A stretch of 64,000 nt of DNA from Pristimantibacillus sp052113225 (lineage in GTDB: Bacteria; Bacillota; Bacilli; Paenibacillales; Paenibacillaceae). The stretch covers positions 186,001-250,000 of the forward strand of contig NZ_JBFRCT010000002.1 of the NCBI RefSeq assembly GCF_052113225.1, given 5' to 3'. The position numbers and the translations under genes were made by a program. Below, in pieces: positions 7,620-16,914 of the stretch; positions within the stretch are counted from its first letter, which is position 1; every line of letters starts with the position of its first letter. The notes under the pieces were generated by a model. It was not told the DNA's origin. It saw nothing but the letters and a program-made list of their open reading frames with translations, and ran no database searches.

Positions 7620-8935
7620 TGATACAGGTATTATGGAAGAAATCAGCAAGGCACTTGGTGCTTCCGGCGCTCGTAATTGCGTTGCTTCTTATCGGATCCC
7701 AATTCATGCAAGTCGATGCGGACCGTGATAAAGGAACTTTTTATTTAAAGGATCATCAAGGTGATCGTTCGGCGCTAGCGGATGTGACAATTAGCGGGGA
7801 ACTGGGGGATGGATTTCATAAGTCGTCGTTCGAACTGGCTGGCAGCAGTGGGAGCATAGCTACGGATACTCAAATTTACGATTCTCCAAAAAACATTTGG
7901 TATGATGATCGAACGCCTGATAAGTTGAAGGGGGATTTAAAATTTGATTTGAATGGCTTTGAACCATTCGCCATTGACTATTGGGATCAAAGGGATTCAA
8001 GCATTTATAAAACAGCGTATTTCACTCTCGAATTCGTGGAGTACAATGACAAGCATCAAACGATGCATAACAGTCACACGTTCACAAACTCGGTGCAGTA
8101 TGGGCTTGCAAAGATCGGGAACCAAATCTATTTTACCGTCCCATCAGGGAATACTTATGTCGGTACAAATGGGATTTACAAACTGAATTTCATAGATGGC
8201 CGGAGTAACCCGGCTGACGCACCGGAATCTGAAGCGCTTGCCACATATAGCCTGGATAAAAATAAAGAGCCGGCTTCTTCCGAGATACAAGTGCTTGGCC
8301 TAGAAGCTGTAGGCGACAAGTTGGCTTTGATTCTGGAAGAGAATAAGAAGCTCGTCGTGCGGAGCTATGACAGCAGGAGTGGTAAGCTTTTGGGAGAGGC
8401 AGCAGCAAATAATTTTACAATACCTAGTTCCCATTTGGGCGAGAAGAAGAGGTCTTTTCATGAAGACTATGAAGCTTTTATAGATGAAGACCAACTAAGT
8501 ATCGCTTTTCGGAGTACTTCTGACGAGAGTAATAATTACGGCAGTATTCAAAAAACAATTTGGAGCTTCAATCTATCGGACGGCGTAAAGCTGCTGGATG
8601 AGACAACGATCAGCTATAACGATAGTATCGAACTCAACAAACGCAATATGAAAGCAATCAGCTATCGGAACGGTAAGCTTTATGTCGTCCATGACCATTC
8701 TATTCTCGATGGCAAGACGGATGAGCAGATCTTATTTGACCCCTACAGGCCTAAGCAGCTTATTATTCAAGTTTATCAGGCGGGAAAGCTACTTTATGAA
8801 GGGGAGCTGGCAACAGACATGAATGACGATTGGATAAGGGCCATGAATTATACCAAAGACTCGTTCACGAACGACACTTCGCAATACCGAACATTTGATC
8901 ATATCGTTATCCAATGGGCCAAAGGAGCTTGTTAA
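7619..8935 (+). CDS. Membrane-anchored extracytoplasmic protein, paralogue A
   Basis: This 438-residue protein has one N-terminal membrane helix (about 13-28) and a long exported domain. It is clearly paralogous to the next gene: both carry LKDHxGxRSA near the membrane, a GLAKIG..YFTVP..GTNGIY block, a LEAVGDKLALIL block and a LLYEGEL block near the end. The short Tyr/Gly-rich beta repeats suggest a propeller-like fold, but no named family is recognised. Its position between permease and ATPase suggests an accessory sensing or substrate-binding subunit of the transporter. Confidence 0.75.
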   Translation: MIQVLWKKSARHLVLPALVIALLLIGSQFMQVDADRDKGTFYLKDHQGDRSALADVTISGELGDGFHKSSFELAGSSGSIATDTQIYDSPKNIWYDDRTPDKLKGDLKFDLNGFEPFAIDYWDQRDSSIYKTAYFTLEFVEYNDKHQTMHNSHTFTNSVQYGLAKIGNQIYFTVPSGNTYVGTNGIYKLNFIDGRSNPADAPESEALATYSLDKNKEPASSEIQVLGLEAVGDKLALILEENKKLVVRSYDSRSGKLLGEAAANNFTIPSSHLGEKKRSFHEDYEAFIDEDQLSIAFRSTSDESNNYGSIQKTIWSFNLSDGVKLLDETTISYNDSIELNKRNMKAISYRNGKLYVVHDHSILDGKTDEQILFDPYRPKQLIIQVYQAGKLLYEGELATDMNDDWIRAMNYTKDSFTNDTSQYRTFDHIVIQWAKGAC

Positions 8936-8936
8936 G

Positions 8937-10160
8937 ATGGTGACCATTCAAAAACTATCCCGTCATCTTGCGATTCCTGTTGGCTTTGCTGCGTTGCTTT
9001 TGATAGGAGTTTTCGCTTTACTTAACCATACGCATAAGAATTCAGGAACTTTATATATCAAGGATCATCTCGGAGAACGATCAGCGGTTGCGCCGATTAT
9101 TCTCTCAGGTGAGATCAGTGATCAGTATGCAAGTACAAGTTTTGAACTTTTGAATGGCCAATTAAACAAGCATACAGAGGTGTCCGATCCTCCTGTTCTG
9201 CCGGATCATTATAAGTACGTCCAAGGATTGAAAAAAAGAATGGATGGACTTGATTATGAGGTTAGAGGAGAATATACCTTCTACGTTACCTCTGATGATC
9301 CGAACATTCAGGGAAGTGGCAGGAAATCTTCTCTCATCAATACCAGGATTGTGTTTCAAAGCAATAATAATTATACAAACGCATTAGAGAGCGGACTTGC
9401 CAAGATTGGCGATCATGTTTATTTTACCGTGCCAACAACGGCCGACAGTACAGGGACTAACGGCATTTATGAGCTTTCCTTTGAAGAGGACGGTACGACA
9501 CGGACTGTTGTTGAATACAGTCTTGACCAGAATAAAGATGGGCGTTCTATTGAAGTGTGGGGGCTCGAGGCAGTGGGAGATAAGCTGGCCCTTATACTTA
9601 TGGAGAATGGGCATCCTGTCGTGCGGGGCTACGATCCAAATAGTGGGCAGCAGCTTGGCAACATCGTGCTTGATCAGACGGATGTCCAATATTCCGGCCA
9701 ATATGAAGTCTTTGACAATGATCAGATTTTGAATCTTGTTTTTCAGAATAGGTCCGTCACCGACTATGATATCCGTGCTCATAAAGCAGTATGGAGCATT
9801 GATTTCAATAGCGGCATGCAGTTGATTGACAAGACGAATGTGGATTATGAAAGGAATTGGCATGATACTTTGCGCAGCCGGATGACGATGCTTTACCGTA
9901 GTGGTCAGCTTTACGTCGTTTATACGTCAACGGAGCCAAGGCCGGATGACCAATATTTTGCTGACAGCTACCTGCCGATTCAACTGCTCATCAGGGTGTA
10001 CAATGACAATCAGCTATTATATGAAGGCGAGCTTGTGTCGGATTTGAATGATGACAGGATAAATACGCTTAACATGGCAAGTGGCCAGCCCTATGAAACA
10101 CAGCCGGATGATAACCGTATGTTCTACCATCTGAAGCTGCAGGCAAGAGAGGAGGAATAG
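8937..10160 (+). CDS. Membrane-anchored extracytoplasmic protein, paralogue B
   Basis: This 407-residue protein is the tandem duplicate of the gene before it: one N-terminal helix (about 12-30), then an exported beta-rich domain with the same conserved blocks (IKDHLGERSA, GLAKIGDHVYFTVP, LEAVGDKLALIL, LLYEGELVSDLNDDR). The ATG at 8937 is preferred because AAAGGAG lies 10 bases upstream; an in-frame ATG at 8895 would overlap the previous gene by 41 bases. The gene is one base from the upstream stop and one base from the ATPase start, giving a tightly coupled operon. Confidence 0.75.
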   Translation: MVTIQKLSRHLAIPVGFAALLLIGVFALLNHTHKNSGTLYIKDHLGERSAVAPIILSGEISDQYASTSFELLNGQLNKHTEVSDPPVLPDHYKYVQGLKKRMDGLDYEVRGEYTFYVTSDDPNIQGSGRKSSLINTRIVFQSNNNYTNALESGLAKIGDHVYFTVPTTADSTGTNGIYELSFEEDGTTRTVVEYSLDQNKDGRSIEVWGLEAVGDKLALILMENGHPVVRGYDPNSGQQLGNIVLDQTDVQYSGQYEVFDNDQILNLVFQNRSVTDYDIRAHKAVWSIDFNSGMQLIDKTNVDYERNWHDTLRSRMTMLYRSGQLYVVYTSTEPRPDDQYFADSYLPIQLLIRVYNDNQLLYEGELVSDLNDDRINTLNMASGQPYETQPDDNRMFYHLKLQAREEE

Positions 10161-10161
10161 C

Positions 10162-10878
10162 ATGCTGGAGCTAAAATATGTAGAGAAATCATTTGGAGAT
10201 GCACGTCCAGTGCTGCATGTCCGGGATTTGACGATTCCTAGCGGAGAGATTGTTGGCGTATTAGGCGAGAACGGAAGCGGGAAAACAACCTTGCTCAAAG
10301 CGATCATGGGGCTTGGTGAAGTGAAATACCGCGATATGTTCATTAATGGTCGTCCCGTTCAGGAGCAATACGACCAGCTTGCTTTTATTACGGAAGAAGG
10401 AAGCTACATCCCGAAGCTAACCCCTCTCCAGTATGCAGATTTCTTAGCGGCTTTTTATCCAAGATTTGATCTTGTGTACTATAATAAGCTGCTGAAATTT
10501 TACGAGCTTGAACCAAACAAGAGAATTCGGACGTTTTCGCGAGGACAGAAATCGAAGCTTGAGATTAGCGCGGGTATGGCGAAGGGCGCCAAATATATTC
10601 TGATGGATGAGCCGTTCCTTGGGAAAGACATGTTTACAAGACGCGACTTCCTGAAGCTGATGATTGGCAACCTGAAGGGCGATGAAACAATCCTGATCGT
10701 GACTCATCACCTCGATGAGATTGAAACGGTCATTGACCGGGCACTTATTATGTCGAGGGGCCGAATTGAGGCGGACCTCTACATGGATGACTTGCGTGAG
10801 CAGGGCAAAGACCTGACCGCTATTATGGCGGAAAAAGCAGGCTATAAGCCGGACCGATACAAAACCGTCCTTGATTAA
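10162..10878 (+). CDS. ABC transporter ATP-binding protein (YtrB-like)
   Basis: This 238-residue nucleotide-binding subunit has Walker A GENGSGKTT (35-43), a variant signature FSRGQKSKLEIS (about 125, in place of LSGGQ), Walker B YILMDEP (about 146) and H-loop VTHH. The variant signature is typical of the CcmA/YtrB-like ATPases of ABC-2 systems. Its start is one base after the stop of the anchored paralogue. It is the last gene of the YtrA-controlled operon and is closed by a hairpin at 10886-10924. Confidence 0.9.
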   Translation: MLELKYVEKSFGDARPVLHVRDLTIPSGEIVGVLGENGSGKTTLLKAIMGLGEVKYRDMFINGRPVQEQYDQLAFITEEGSYIPKLTPLQYADFLAAFYPRFDLVYYNKLLKFYELEPNKRIRTFSRGQKSKLEISAGMAKGAKYILMDEPFLGKDMFTRRDFLKLMIGNLKGDETILIVTHHLDEIETVIDRALIMSRGRIEADLYMDDLREQGKDLTAIMAEKAGYKPDRYKTVLD

Positions 10879-10885
10879 ATGGAGA

Positions 10886-10924
10886 AGCTCATTTCCCCTG
10901 AATGATGGGTGAAATGAGCCTTTT
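10886..10924 (+). terminator. Terminator of the ABC operon
   Basis: Arms GCTCATTTC (10887-10895) and GAAATGAGC (10911-10919) followed by CTTTTG. Confidence 0.75.
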
Positions 10925-10930
10925 GTTATG

Positions 10931-10955
10931 CTTAACGATGTGCACATCATCAAGG
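10931..10955. repeat. Palindromic intergenic repeat, copy 1
   Basis: CTTAACGATGT, then GC, then ACATCATCAAGG. The left arm matches the idealised palindrome exactly and the right arm carries two changes. It contains the perfect 12-mer GATGTGCACATC. A second copy is at 32186-32210. It overlaps the end of the ridA-like gene. Confidence 0.55.
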
Positions 10956-11405
10956 TTTAATCTCAAATATCGAATCAATAACAAGAGGCAGATCGTCTCG
11001 TAAGGAATTGGCGCCCATAACGGAGCGGCTGTGAATGCCGTTATCCTCGAATACTTCCCGCATGAGATCGGAACAGCCATTCAGTACGAGGTGATGTTGT
11101 TCGAATGAAGGATCCGCATTAACGAACCCTTGCAGTTTAACCACTTGAGCTACTCGATCCAAGCTGCCTAAAGCCTGCTTCACAACAGCAAGAATTTCAA
11201 TTCCCGCACTACGGGCAAATTGATAGCCTTCCTCTGTGGAATAGGCTTGTCCTAATTTCCCTTTTGGTTTCCCTGATGGGCCTTTACCAGCTACAAAAAG
11301 TAGAGAACCCGCCATTACGCAATTTGTGTAATTTGCAGCGGGATCACTTGCTTCAGGAAGGATAATTCCTAAATTGCTTAATCGTTCTTCAATGCTTGTA
11401 CTCAT
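10950..11405 (-). CDS. RidA/YjgF family protein
   Basis: This 151-residue protein has the YjgF/RidA fold. It belongs to the longer YjgH-like branch with the motifs SLLFVAGKGPSG, LQGFVNADPSF and SVMGANSLRDDLPLVIDSIFEI. RidA proteins hydrolyse reactive enamines or imines made by PLP enzymes, but several branches have unknown substrates. The ATG at 11405 is chosen because GGAGG lies 9 bases upstream; a TTG nine bases earlier is less likely. It lies 19 bases downstream of an Lrp-type regulator and is probably co-transcribed with it. Confidence 0.85.
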   Translation of the reverse strand: MSTSIEERLSNLGIILPEASDPAANYTNCVMAGSLLFVAGKGPSGKPKGKLGQAYSTEEGYQFARSAGIEILAVVKQALGSLDRVAQVVKLQGFVNADPSFEQHHLVLNGCSDLMREVFEDNGIHSRSVMGANSLRDDLPLVIDSIFEIKP

Positions 11406-11424
11406 TATGAACAACCTCCATTTT

Positions 11425-11856
11425 TTACTTCACCTGACCAATAGACAAGCTCAGCTTGTAGTTCCCAAACGATAATAACTCATCTAGAAAATCATTCAGC
11501 TCCAGCTGTGAGCCTACGCGTACCCGCATCCAATAGCAGCCTTCTCCGCTCACCCTATGGATCTCTATTACATTGCTGTTTTGCTGAGCGAAGGCCTGGA
11601 AGGCTTGATGGGCAGTGCTGGATTTCATAAAGACGGTAACAAAAGCATGAACGGTCAGGCCAATTTTGTTAGGATCCCAACGAACGGTTGTGCCTTCAAT
11701 AATGCCAAGATCCTGGAGTTTCCGAACACGAGCACCAACAGCCTGGCCGGTCAAATGCACATGTTCTCCAATCACTTTGTGAGACTGGCTGGCATCTGCA
11801 ATTAAACGATTTAAGATCTGAATATCAATGTCATCGATTCCATATTGATTTGACAT
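11425..11856 (-). CDS. Lrp/AsnC family transcriptional regulator
   Basis: This protein of about 143 residues has an N-terminal HTH (DIDIQILNRLIADASQSHK, GQAVGARVRKLQDLGII) and a C-terminal RAM/AsnC ligand domain with HRVSGEGCYWMRVRV. The start at 11856 (MSNQYGID) has AAAGGA upstream; an in-frame ATG 51 bases earlier would add an unlikely leader. Lrp proteins sense amino acids. Coupling to a RidA gene suggests control of amino-acid or imine metabolism. It is divergent from the metallo-hydrolase gene at 11980. Confidence 0.87.
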   Translation of the reverse strand: MSNQYGIDDIDIQILNRLIADASQSHKVIGEHVHLTGQAVGARVRKLQDLGIIEGTTVRWDPNKIGLTVHAFVTVFMKSSTAHQAFQAFAQQNSNVIEIHRVSGEGCYWMRVRVGSQLELNDFLDELLSFGNYKLSLSIGQVK

Positions 11857-11979
11857 GTTATAGGAAATCCTTTCATTGTGAAAATAATCGAGGCCTTTTT
11901 GTTTCATGAGGTTATTCGTGCCAGATGAACCTTATTTTATAATTAAGATAGACTTAAAGGGAAGAGAGGTTTTACAAAT

Positions 11980-12738
11980 ATGAACATTCAATTGATTCGA
12001 CATGCCACCCTATGGCTGGAATATGCAGGAGTACGGTTGCTCGTAGATCCAATGTTTAGTGAAGCTGGAGTGAATCCGCCAATCAACAACTCGACGAATG
12101 AGAGGCGCAATCCGCTTGTGCCTCTGCCAATCTCTAAGGAAGAGCTGGTGAAGCCGGATGCTGTTCTCGTCACACATCTTCATCAGGATCATTGGGATAC
12201 TGCCGCGGCAGAAGCACTGCCTAAGTCGACGCTCATATTTTGTCAGCCTGGTGATGCTCACAGCATAACAGCCCAGCATTTTTCTTCTGTTACGGAGATT
12301 GAGCAGTCGACAATATATAAAGGCATCACGATTTCAAGAACAAGCGGTCAGCATGGTACAGGTGAGATCGGACAAAAAATGGGGAAGGTGTCCGGATTTG
12401 TCCTTCAAGCAGAAGGACATCCGACCCTTTATATCGCAGGTGACACGATCTGGTGCGATGAGGTAAGGCAGGCGCTGGACGCCTTTCAGCCGGATGTGTC
12501 GATTGTCAACGCGGGTGGTGCACAATTTGCCGTTGGGGATCCGATTACGATGAATGTTGAAGATGTAATTCGCGTCTGCCGCTATGCGCCTTATTCCAAA
12601 GTTATCGCGGTTCATATGGATACAATCAATCACTGCCTGGTGACAAGAGAGGTTCTCTCTCGTGCATTGCAAACTGAGGGATTGATGGATCAGGTTCTGT
12701 TTCCAGCCGATGGTGAAAGTGTGATTGTAGATAAATAA
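11980..12738 (+). CDS. MBL-fold metal-dependent hydrolase
   Basis: This 252-residue metallo-beta-lactamase-fold protein has the metal motif THLHQDHWDT (H-x-H-x-D-H, near residue 57), a later Asp in IAGDTIW and a His in VIAVHMD. The N-terminal IQLIRHATLWLEYAG and LLVDPMF blocks are of the UlaG/YtkL-like branch. It is cytoplasmic. The gene is divergent from the Lrp regulator and may be its target. Its 3' end overlaps the convergent hydrolase gene by 49 bases, so there is no room for a terminator between them. Substrate unknown. Confidence 0.87.
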   Translation: MNIQLIRHATLWLEYAGVRLLVDPMFSEAGVNPPINNSTNERRNPLVPLPISKEELVKPDAVLVTHLHQDHWDTAAAEALPKSTLIFCQPGDAHSITAQHFSSVTEIEQSTIYKGITISRTSGQHGTGEIGQKMGKVSGFVLQAEGHPTLYIAGDTIWCDEVRQALDAFQPDVSIVNAGGAQFAVGDPITMNVEDVIRVCRYAPYSKVIAVHMDTINHCLVTREVLSRALQTEGLMDQVLFPADGESVIVDK

Positions 12739-13514
12739 TCGGCAATAACTTGGTTAAAAGCTTCCGGTGCGTCTGCATTTGCACAATGACCTGCTCCCGG
12801 GATCGTTACAAGCTGTGAACGCGGCTCCAGCTGGTGAAGTAAATTTAAGGCTTCATGAATCAGTTCCCGGTCATGCTCACCAACAATTAGGAGCATCGGA
12901 TACGGCATGGGTTTCCATCGATCGGTAAAGAAGGAGCCCATACCGCTCATTGCCTCAAATGACCGCCGCTTGAAGTGCCGGATCCCTTGGTCAAATAATA
13001 TACGTCCTTGTTCTGTTGAACAGGATACGCGAAGAACATACTGTTTAAATTTTGTCATGGAGAATAGGATGTAGCCAATCCATTTGAGCGCTTCGGCTTG
13101 CTGCTCTTTTTTGATCCGCTTATTGGCTTTATGTATGGAATAACCCCCAACAATAATAACGGAGCGTGTTTGCTCCGGATAGCGGTCCGCAAAGGCTTGT
13201 GCGATCAGCGAGCCAAGCGATACACCAAGGAGATGACAGGCTTCGATCCGGTTGTCCGCCAAAATACGGCTGATGACAGCAGGTATATCTTTTATCGTAA
13301 CCTTAGATTTGGCAGAAGCTCCGGCCCCATGCCCAGGCAGATTAATAAGGATAAGCTGGTAGTTATTTTCCAAAAAAGAAACCTGTTCCTGAAACAAGGT
13401 ATAGTCCGCAAATGCAGCATGCAGCATAACAATCGTTTCTTTGCCCTCATTGCTGCTTATGAAATAGGGGAAATCACTATGCTGTTCATACCTGCAAACG
13501 TCTTCCCTTAGCAT
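12690..13514 (-). CDS. Alpha/beta hydrolase
   Basis: This 274-residue alpha/beta-hydrolase has an intact triad: nucleophile elbow GVSLGS, acid in VGEHDRE, and histidine in IPGAGHCANAD. The oxyanion region is around MLHAAFADY. A polar tail of about 20 residues after the His is encoded by the stretch that overlaps the convergent gene. The ATG follows an AGAGGGGG ribosome binding site. Substrate not inferable; typical candidates are esters or carbon-carbon bonded compounds. Confidence 0.87.
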   Translation of the reverse strand: MLREDVCRYEQHSDFPYFISSNEGKETIVMLHAAFADYTLFQEQVSFLENNYQLILINLPGHGAGASAKSKVTIKDIPAVISRILADNRIEACHLLGVSLGSLIAQAFADRYPEQTRSVIIVGGYSIHKANKRIKKEQQAEALKWIGYILFSMTKFKQYVLRVSCSTEQGRILFDQGIRHFKRRSFEAMSGMGSFFTDRWKPMPYPMLLIVGEHDRELIHEALNLLHQLEPRSQLVTIPGAGHCANADAPEAFNQVIADYLSTITLSPSAGNRT

Positions 13515-13591
13515 CCCAATTTCCCCCTCTTATCGGAATATATTACGATCTGACCTTATAACTTACGCTGATATNCAAGCCGTCATGCCAA

Positions 13592-13628
13592 AAGAAGCCT
13601 CCAAGTAAAGTGAACTTGGAGGCTTCTT
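13592..13628 (-). terminator. Terminator of the SNF2 operon
   Basis: Perfect 14-bp stem AAGAAGCCTCCAAG with its complement and a 9-base loop; on the minus strand it ends in CTTCTTTT. An ambiguous base (n at 13575) lies just beyond. Confidence 0.82.
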
Positions 13629-13636
13629 CGATCCTT

Positions 13637-16600
13637 TTATAAATCCCGTTCATTGGCACCTATCGCGAGAATTTCCCGAATATCAGATTCGGTAAGGGAT
13701 GACAGCTGCTCTTCACCAGGCTGGATGATGTCGTCGATCATATTTTTCTTCCGCTGCTGAAGCTGGTACATCTTATCTTCAACCGTGCCATGAGCAGCAA
13801 GACGGATAACCTGAACAACCTTGGTTTGTCCAATTCGGTGAGCACGGTCTGCGGCCTGCTGCTCGACTGCAGGATTCCACCACAGATCGTATAAGACGAC
13901 CGTATCCGCACCAGTTAGATTAAGTCCTGTGCCGCCAGCTTTCAGAGAAGCGAGGAAGATATCCCTCTCACCATCGTTAAATCGATTGCATAATTCGACT
14001 CGCTCAGAAGCTTTTGTACTGCCGTCGAGATAAAAGTATGGTATACCTTGCCGGACAAGCTCCTTGCTGATTAGACCAAGCATCTGTGTGAATTGGGAGA
14101 AGATCAGCATCCGTTTGCCAGTGCTTCGGCATTCCTCCACAATCTCGAACAGCTGCTCGAACTTGGCTGAGCTGCCTTCATAGTCCGTTACGAACAGTGC
14201 AGGATGACAGCAGATTTGGCGAAGTCGAGTAATGCCCGCCAATATTTTGATCCGGTTCTGATGGAAGCTGCGATCATTGTCCAGATGCTTGACCGTTTCC
14301 GTCCGCAGCTTTGCCAAATACGAGACGTAGAGCTTCTTCTGCTCCGGCAGTAAATTGGTGGCCTGCATGGTTTCGATTTTATCGGGCAGCTCCTTGAGCA
14401 CATCGGACTTCAAGCGGCGAAGCAGGAAGGGACGTGCACGGCGGGAGATGCTTTCTCTTGGCATATCTGCAAATACTTTACGGGCAGGGAACAGTTCCGG
14501 AAAAATGGCTCCAAAGAGCGACCATAGCTCCTCCACCTTATTCTCAAGCGGCGTTCCGGTTAACCCGAAACGGTGTTTGGCTTGAAGGGCTTTTACCGCT
14601 TGTGCGGTTTGAGTCGTATGGTTCTTAAACGCCTGAGCTTCATCCAGTACGACCGTATGATAAAAGCGTGTGACATACAGATCAATATCCCGCCGCAGAA
14701 GGGGATAGGAAGTGATAATGACATCCACACCTTTTAACGATCTTAGCTTTGCCGCTCTCTCTGGCCGTGTTCCATCTGCGATAATGACCGAGATCTCCGG
14801 AGCGAAGCGCTTCAGCTCGCTTAACCAGTTGTACATCAGTGATGCTGGCGTAACAATGATGGCTGGCTGATCGAATTGTCTAATCTCCGGTAATACGGAC
14901 AGCAGGAAGGCTATACTTTGAATGGTTTTACCAAGTCCCATATCATCGGCCAGAATGCCGCCCATCCGGTAATGAGCAAGTGTCTTCATCCATTGGAAGC
15001 CGTATTTCTGGTAATCCCTCAGCACGTGTTGAAGGCTGGCAGGAACCTCGAACTCCAGATGATCCGGATTACGAATATGGGCAAGCAGCTTACGGAATGA
15101 TTTGCCGAGCTGAATAATTCGGCCGTCATTTTCCATATCCGCAAGGTGTAGTCCCCGTGCAAGCGGGATGCGGAACGTGGTGTTGTTGAGCTCCGAACGC
15201 AAGAAGCCTGTTTCATTAATAATTCTTGTGATAGCTTCATATTCTTTGCCCTCCAGCGGCAGAAAAGCTCCATCCTGAAGGCGATGAAAGCGGCGTTTCT
15301 CCACAATAGAGCGCAGCACACTACGAATTTCGTTATCCGATATCCCCGTCAATTCGAATTTAAATTCCAGCCAGTCAGTTCGTTCATCGACTTCAACTTT
15401 TAAGCTAGGAGGCGAGTTAGGGACAACAATCTTTGTCTTAACGGCCGTTGTTGCATGAATCTGAAGCAATTTTTCAAGCTTTGGAATGGTATGCCGCAGG
15501 AACTCGAATTCACTGTCTTCATCCTGCATGTAGTAACCAAGCTCGGTTGTAACAAACCCACTTTGGTCCATGATATCTAGGATCTGATTCTCACGGTCGC
15601 CGTCTCTTAGTAAAATCCGGTCCGTGTTCTTATAATCAGTGTTTGCCGCCAGAGGATTGATCCTAATGTCCCCGTATTGGAACTCTACTTCGGCTAGAAG
15701 TCTTTCCCGGACACGGTCCAGATACAGCTTAGCCTTCAGAGGTGTCTGCACGATCCGCTCCGATACACTTCGCGTAACTTGAACCTGCCCAATCTTCATC
15801 AGCTCGGGAACAACCTTCTCCATAAACGGTTCAATTTGCTCCGAGGAAATGATGACATGCTGCCTGCGGGAGGCATCCAGCATATTTTTGAGATCCGCTA
15901 GCCGTTTACAGGCATCTGGGGGCAGCTTGATGATCAGGCCTTTGCTGAGAACCATATTGTAGGCGGACAAAACAATAATCTGATCAAGTCCTTCGACCTC
16001 GAGTTGAAAGCCATTCCCGTCATGATCGCCAAATCCAAAGCGGATAGGAGTGGTCTCATCACTAATCTGCAAGCCGGCGGTGATGGTGCCCTCCTGATCG
16101 ATCAGAACGGATGGGCATGCAGCAAGAAGCGGCAGCAGGGCTGGCCAATCTGCAGGCGGAATCATGAGCATTCGATCGGCATTTTTCAGGCGAGCTCGCC
16201 CAGGTAAAGGCTGTGCACCCTCCTGGTACAGCGCTTCATTCCTGCTGATTCGGGCAAGTTCATTTAGCACAGCATGATCTTCCGTCCTGAAACAATGCTC
16301 TGCCGGGTTAAAGGTGAAATGCTTGGAGAATGTTCGAGTAACATTGAGAGCCATACCTTCGATGAAAGCCCGGATATCCGGTACGACATACAATCTGCCA
16401 AGACCAATTCTAAGCTCTATCCCAATCCGATAATTCCGGTAGCCGCTTGTGAAGATAACACAAGTAAACTGAACTTCAACAGGAGTTCGAGTATCTCTAA
16501 CGTATCTTGTGCGGCTGATGAGCGAAGGCTGTTCACGATCATGGCTATTAAATAAGTCTAGAATGCTGTTAGACAACAGCTGGTCGCTTGCAGATATGCG

Positions 16601-16912
16601 GGCGAGATTAAGAGCCTCTTCGGGCAGCTCTGGCAGTTCCAATAGATGCAGCAGCATAGCAGCAACATGCTCGCAATATTTGTCTTCAGGGTCAAAGTCC
16701 GGACAGGTGCAGGTAGCGATAATCTCACCACGGCTGCTCGTTGCGGTTACGATTAGATCGCGATTCGTTCTGACATTCGCCTCACAGAAGGGTTTGTCCG
16801 GATCATAACGCAGAATGGTTACACCGCCGGACTGCCAGATTGATTCCCCTTCTTCAAAAGCAAATCTGCCGCACAATACTCGGACATCATCATCCGTATA
16901 TTGAAAGCTCAT
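13637..16912 (-). CDS. SWIM zinc-finger SNF2-family helicase
   Basis: This 1091-residue protein has an N-terminal SWIM zinc finger (Cys68, Cys70, Cys80, His82 in CTCPDFDPEDKYCEH), a long linker of helicase-associated sequence, then a SNF2 ATPase: Walker A ADDMGLGKT (about 655), DEAQ box (about 756), a SFSQF-type motif in LIFSQFTQM, and motif VI in AHRIGQTK. Bacterial SWIM-SNF2 proteins translocate on duplex DNA and may assist transcription or repair. The start lies 2 bases after the MarR stop, with its ribosome site (AAAGAAAGGA) inside that gene, so the two are translated together. Confidence 0.93.
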   Translation of the reverse strand: MSFQYTDDDVRVLCGRFAFEEGESIWQSGGVTILRYDPDKPFCEANVRTNRDLIVTATSSRGEIIATCTCPDFDPEDKYCEHVAAMLLHLLELPELPEEALNLARISASDQLLSNSILDLFNSHDREQPSLISRTRYVRDTRTPVEVQFTCVIFTSGYRNYRIGIELRIGLGRLYVVPDIRAFIEGMALNVTRTFSKHFTFNPAEHCFRTEDHAVLNELARISRNEALYQEGAQPLPGRARLKNADRMLMIPPADWPALLPLLAACPSVLIDQEGTITAGLQISDETTPIRFGFGDHDGNGFQLEVEGLDQIIVLSAYNMVLSKGLIIKLPPDACKRLADLKNMLDASRRQHVIISSEQIEPFMEKVVPELMKIGQVQVTRSVSERIVQTPLKAKLYLDRVRERLLAEVEFQYGDIRINPLAANTDYKNTDRILLRDGDRENQILDIMDQSGFVTTELGYYMQDEDSEFEFLRHTIPKLEKLLQIHATTAVKTKIVVPNSPPSLKVEVDERTDWLEFKFELTGISDNEIRSVLRSIVEKRRFHRLQDGAFLPLEGKEYEAITRIINETGFLRSELNNTTFRIPLARGLHLADMENDGRIIQLGKSFRKLLAHIRNPDHLEFEVPASLQHVLRDYQKYGFQWMKTLAHYRMGGILADDMGLGKTIQSIAFLLSVLPEIRQFDQPAIIVTPASLMYNWLSELKRFAPEISVIIADGTRPERAAKLRSLKGVDVIITSYPLLRRDIDLYVTRFYHTVVLDEAQAFKNHTTQTAQAVKALQAKHRFGLTGTPLENKVEELWSLFGAIFPELFPARKVFADMPRESISRRARPFLLRRLKSDVLKELPDKIETMQATNLLPEQKKLYVSYLAKLRTETVKHLDNDRSFHQNRIKILAGITRLRQICCHPALFVTDYEGSSAKFEQLFEIVEECRSTGKRMLIFSQFTQMLGLISKELVRQGIPYFYLDGSTKASERVELCNRFNDGERDIFLASLKAGGTGLNLTGADTVVLYDLWWNPAVEQQAADRAHRIGQTKVVQVIRLAAHGTVEDKMYQLQQRKKNMIDDIIQPGEEQLSSLTESDIREILAIGANERDL

Positions 16913-16914
16913 CG

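Noticed and set aside
8895..8936. Upstream start for the second anchored paralogue
   Set aside because: It would overlap the previous gene by 41 bases; the ATG at 8937 has a proper ribosome site and matches the paralogue's N-terminus.
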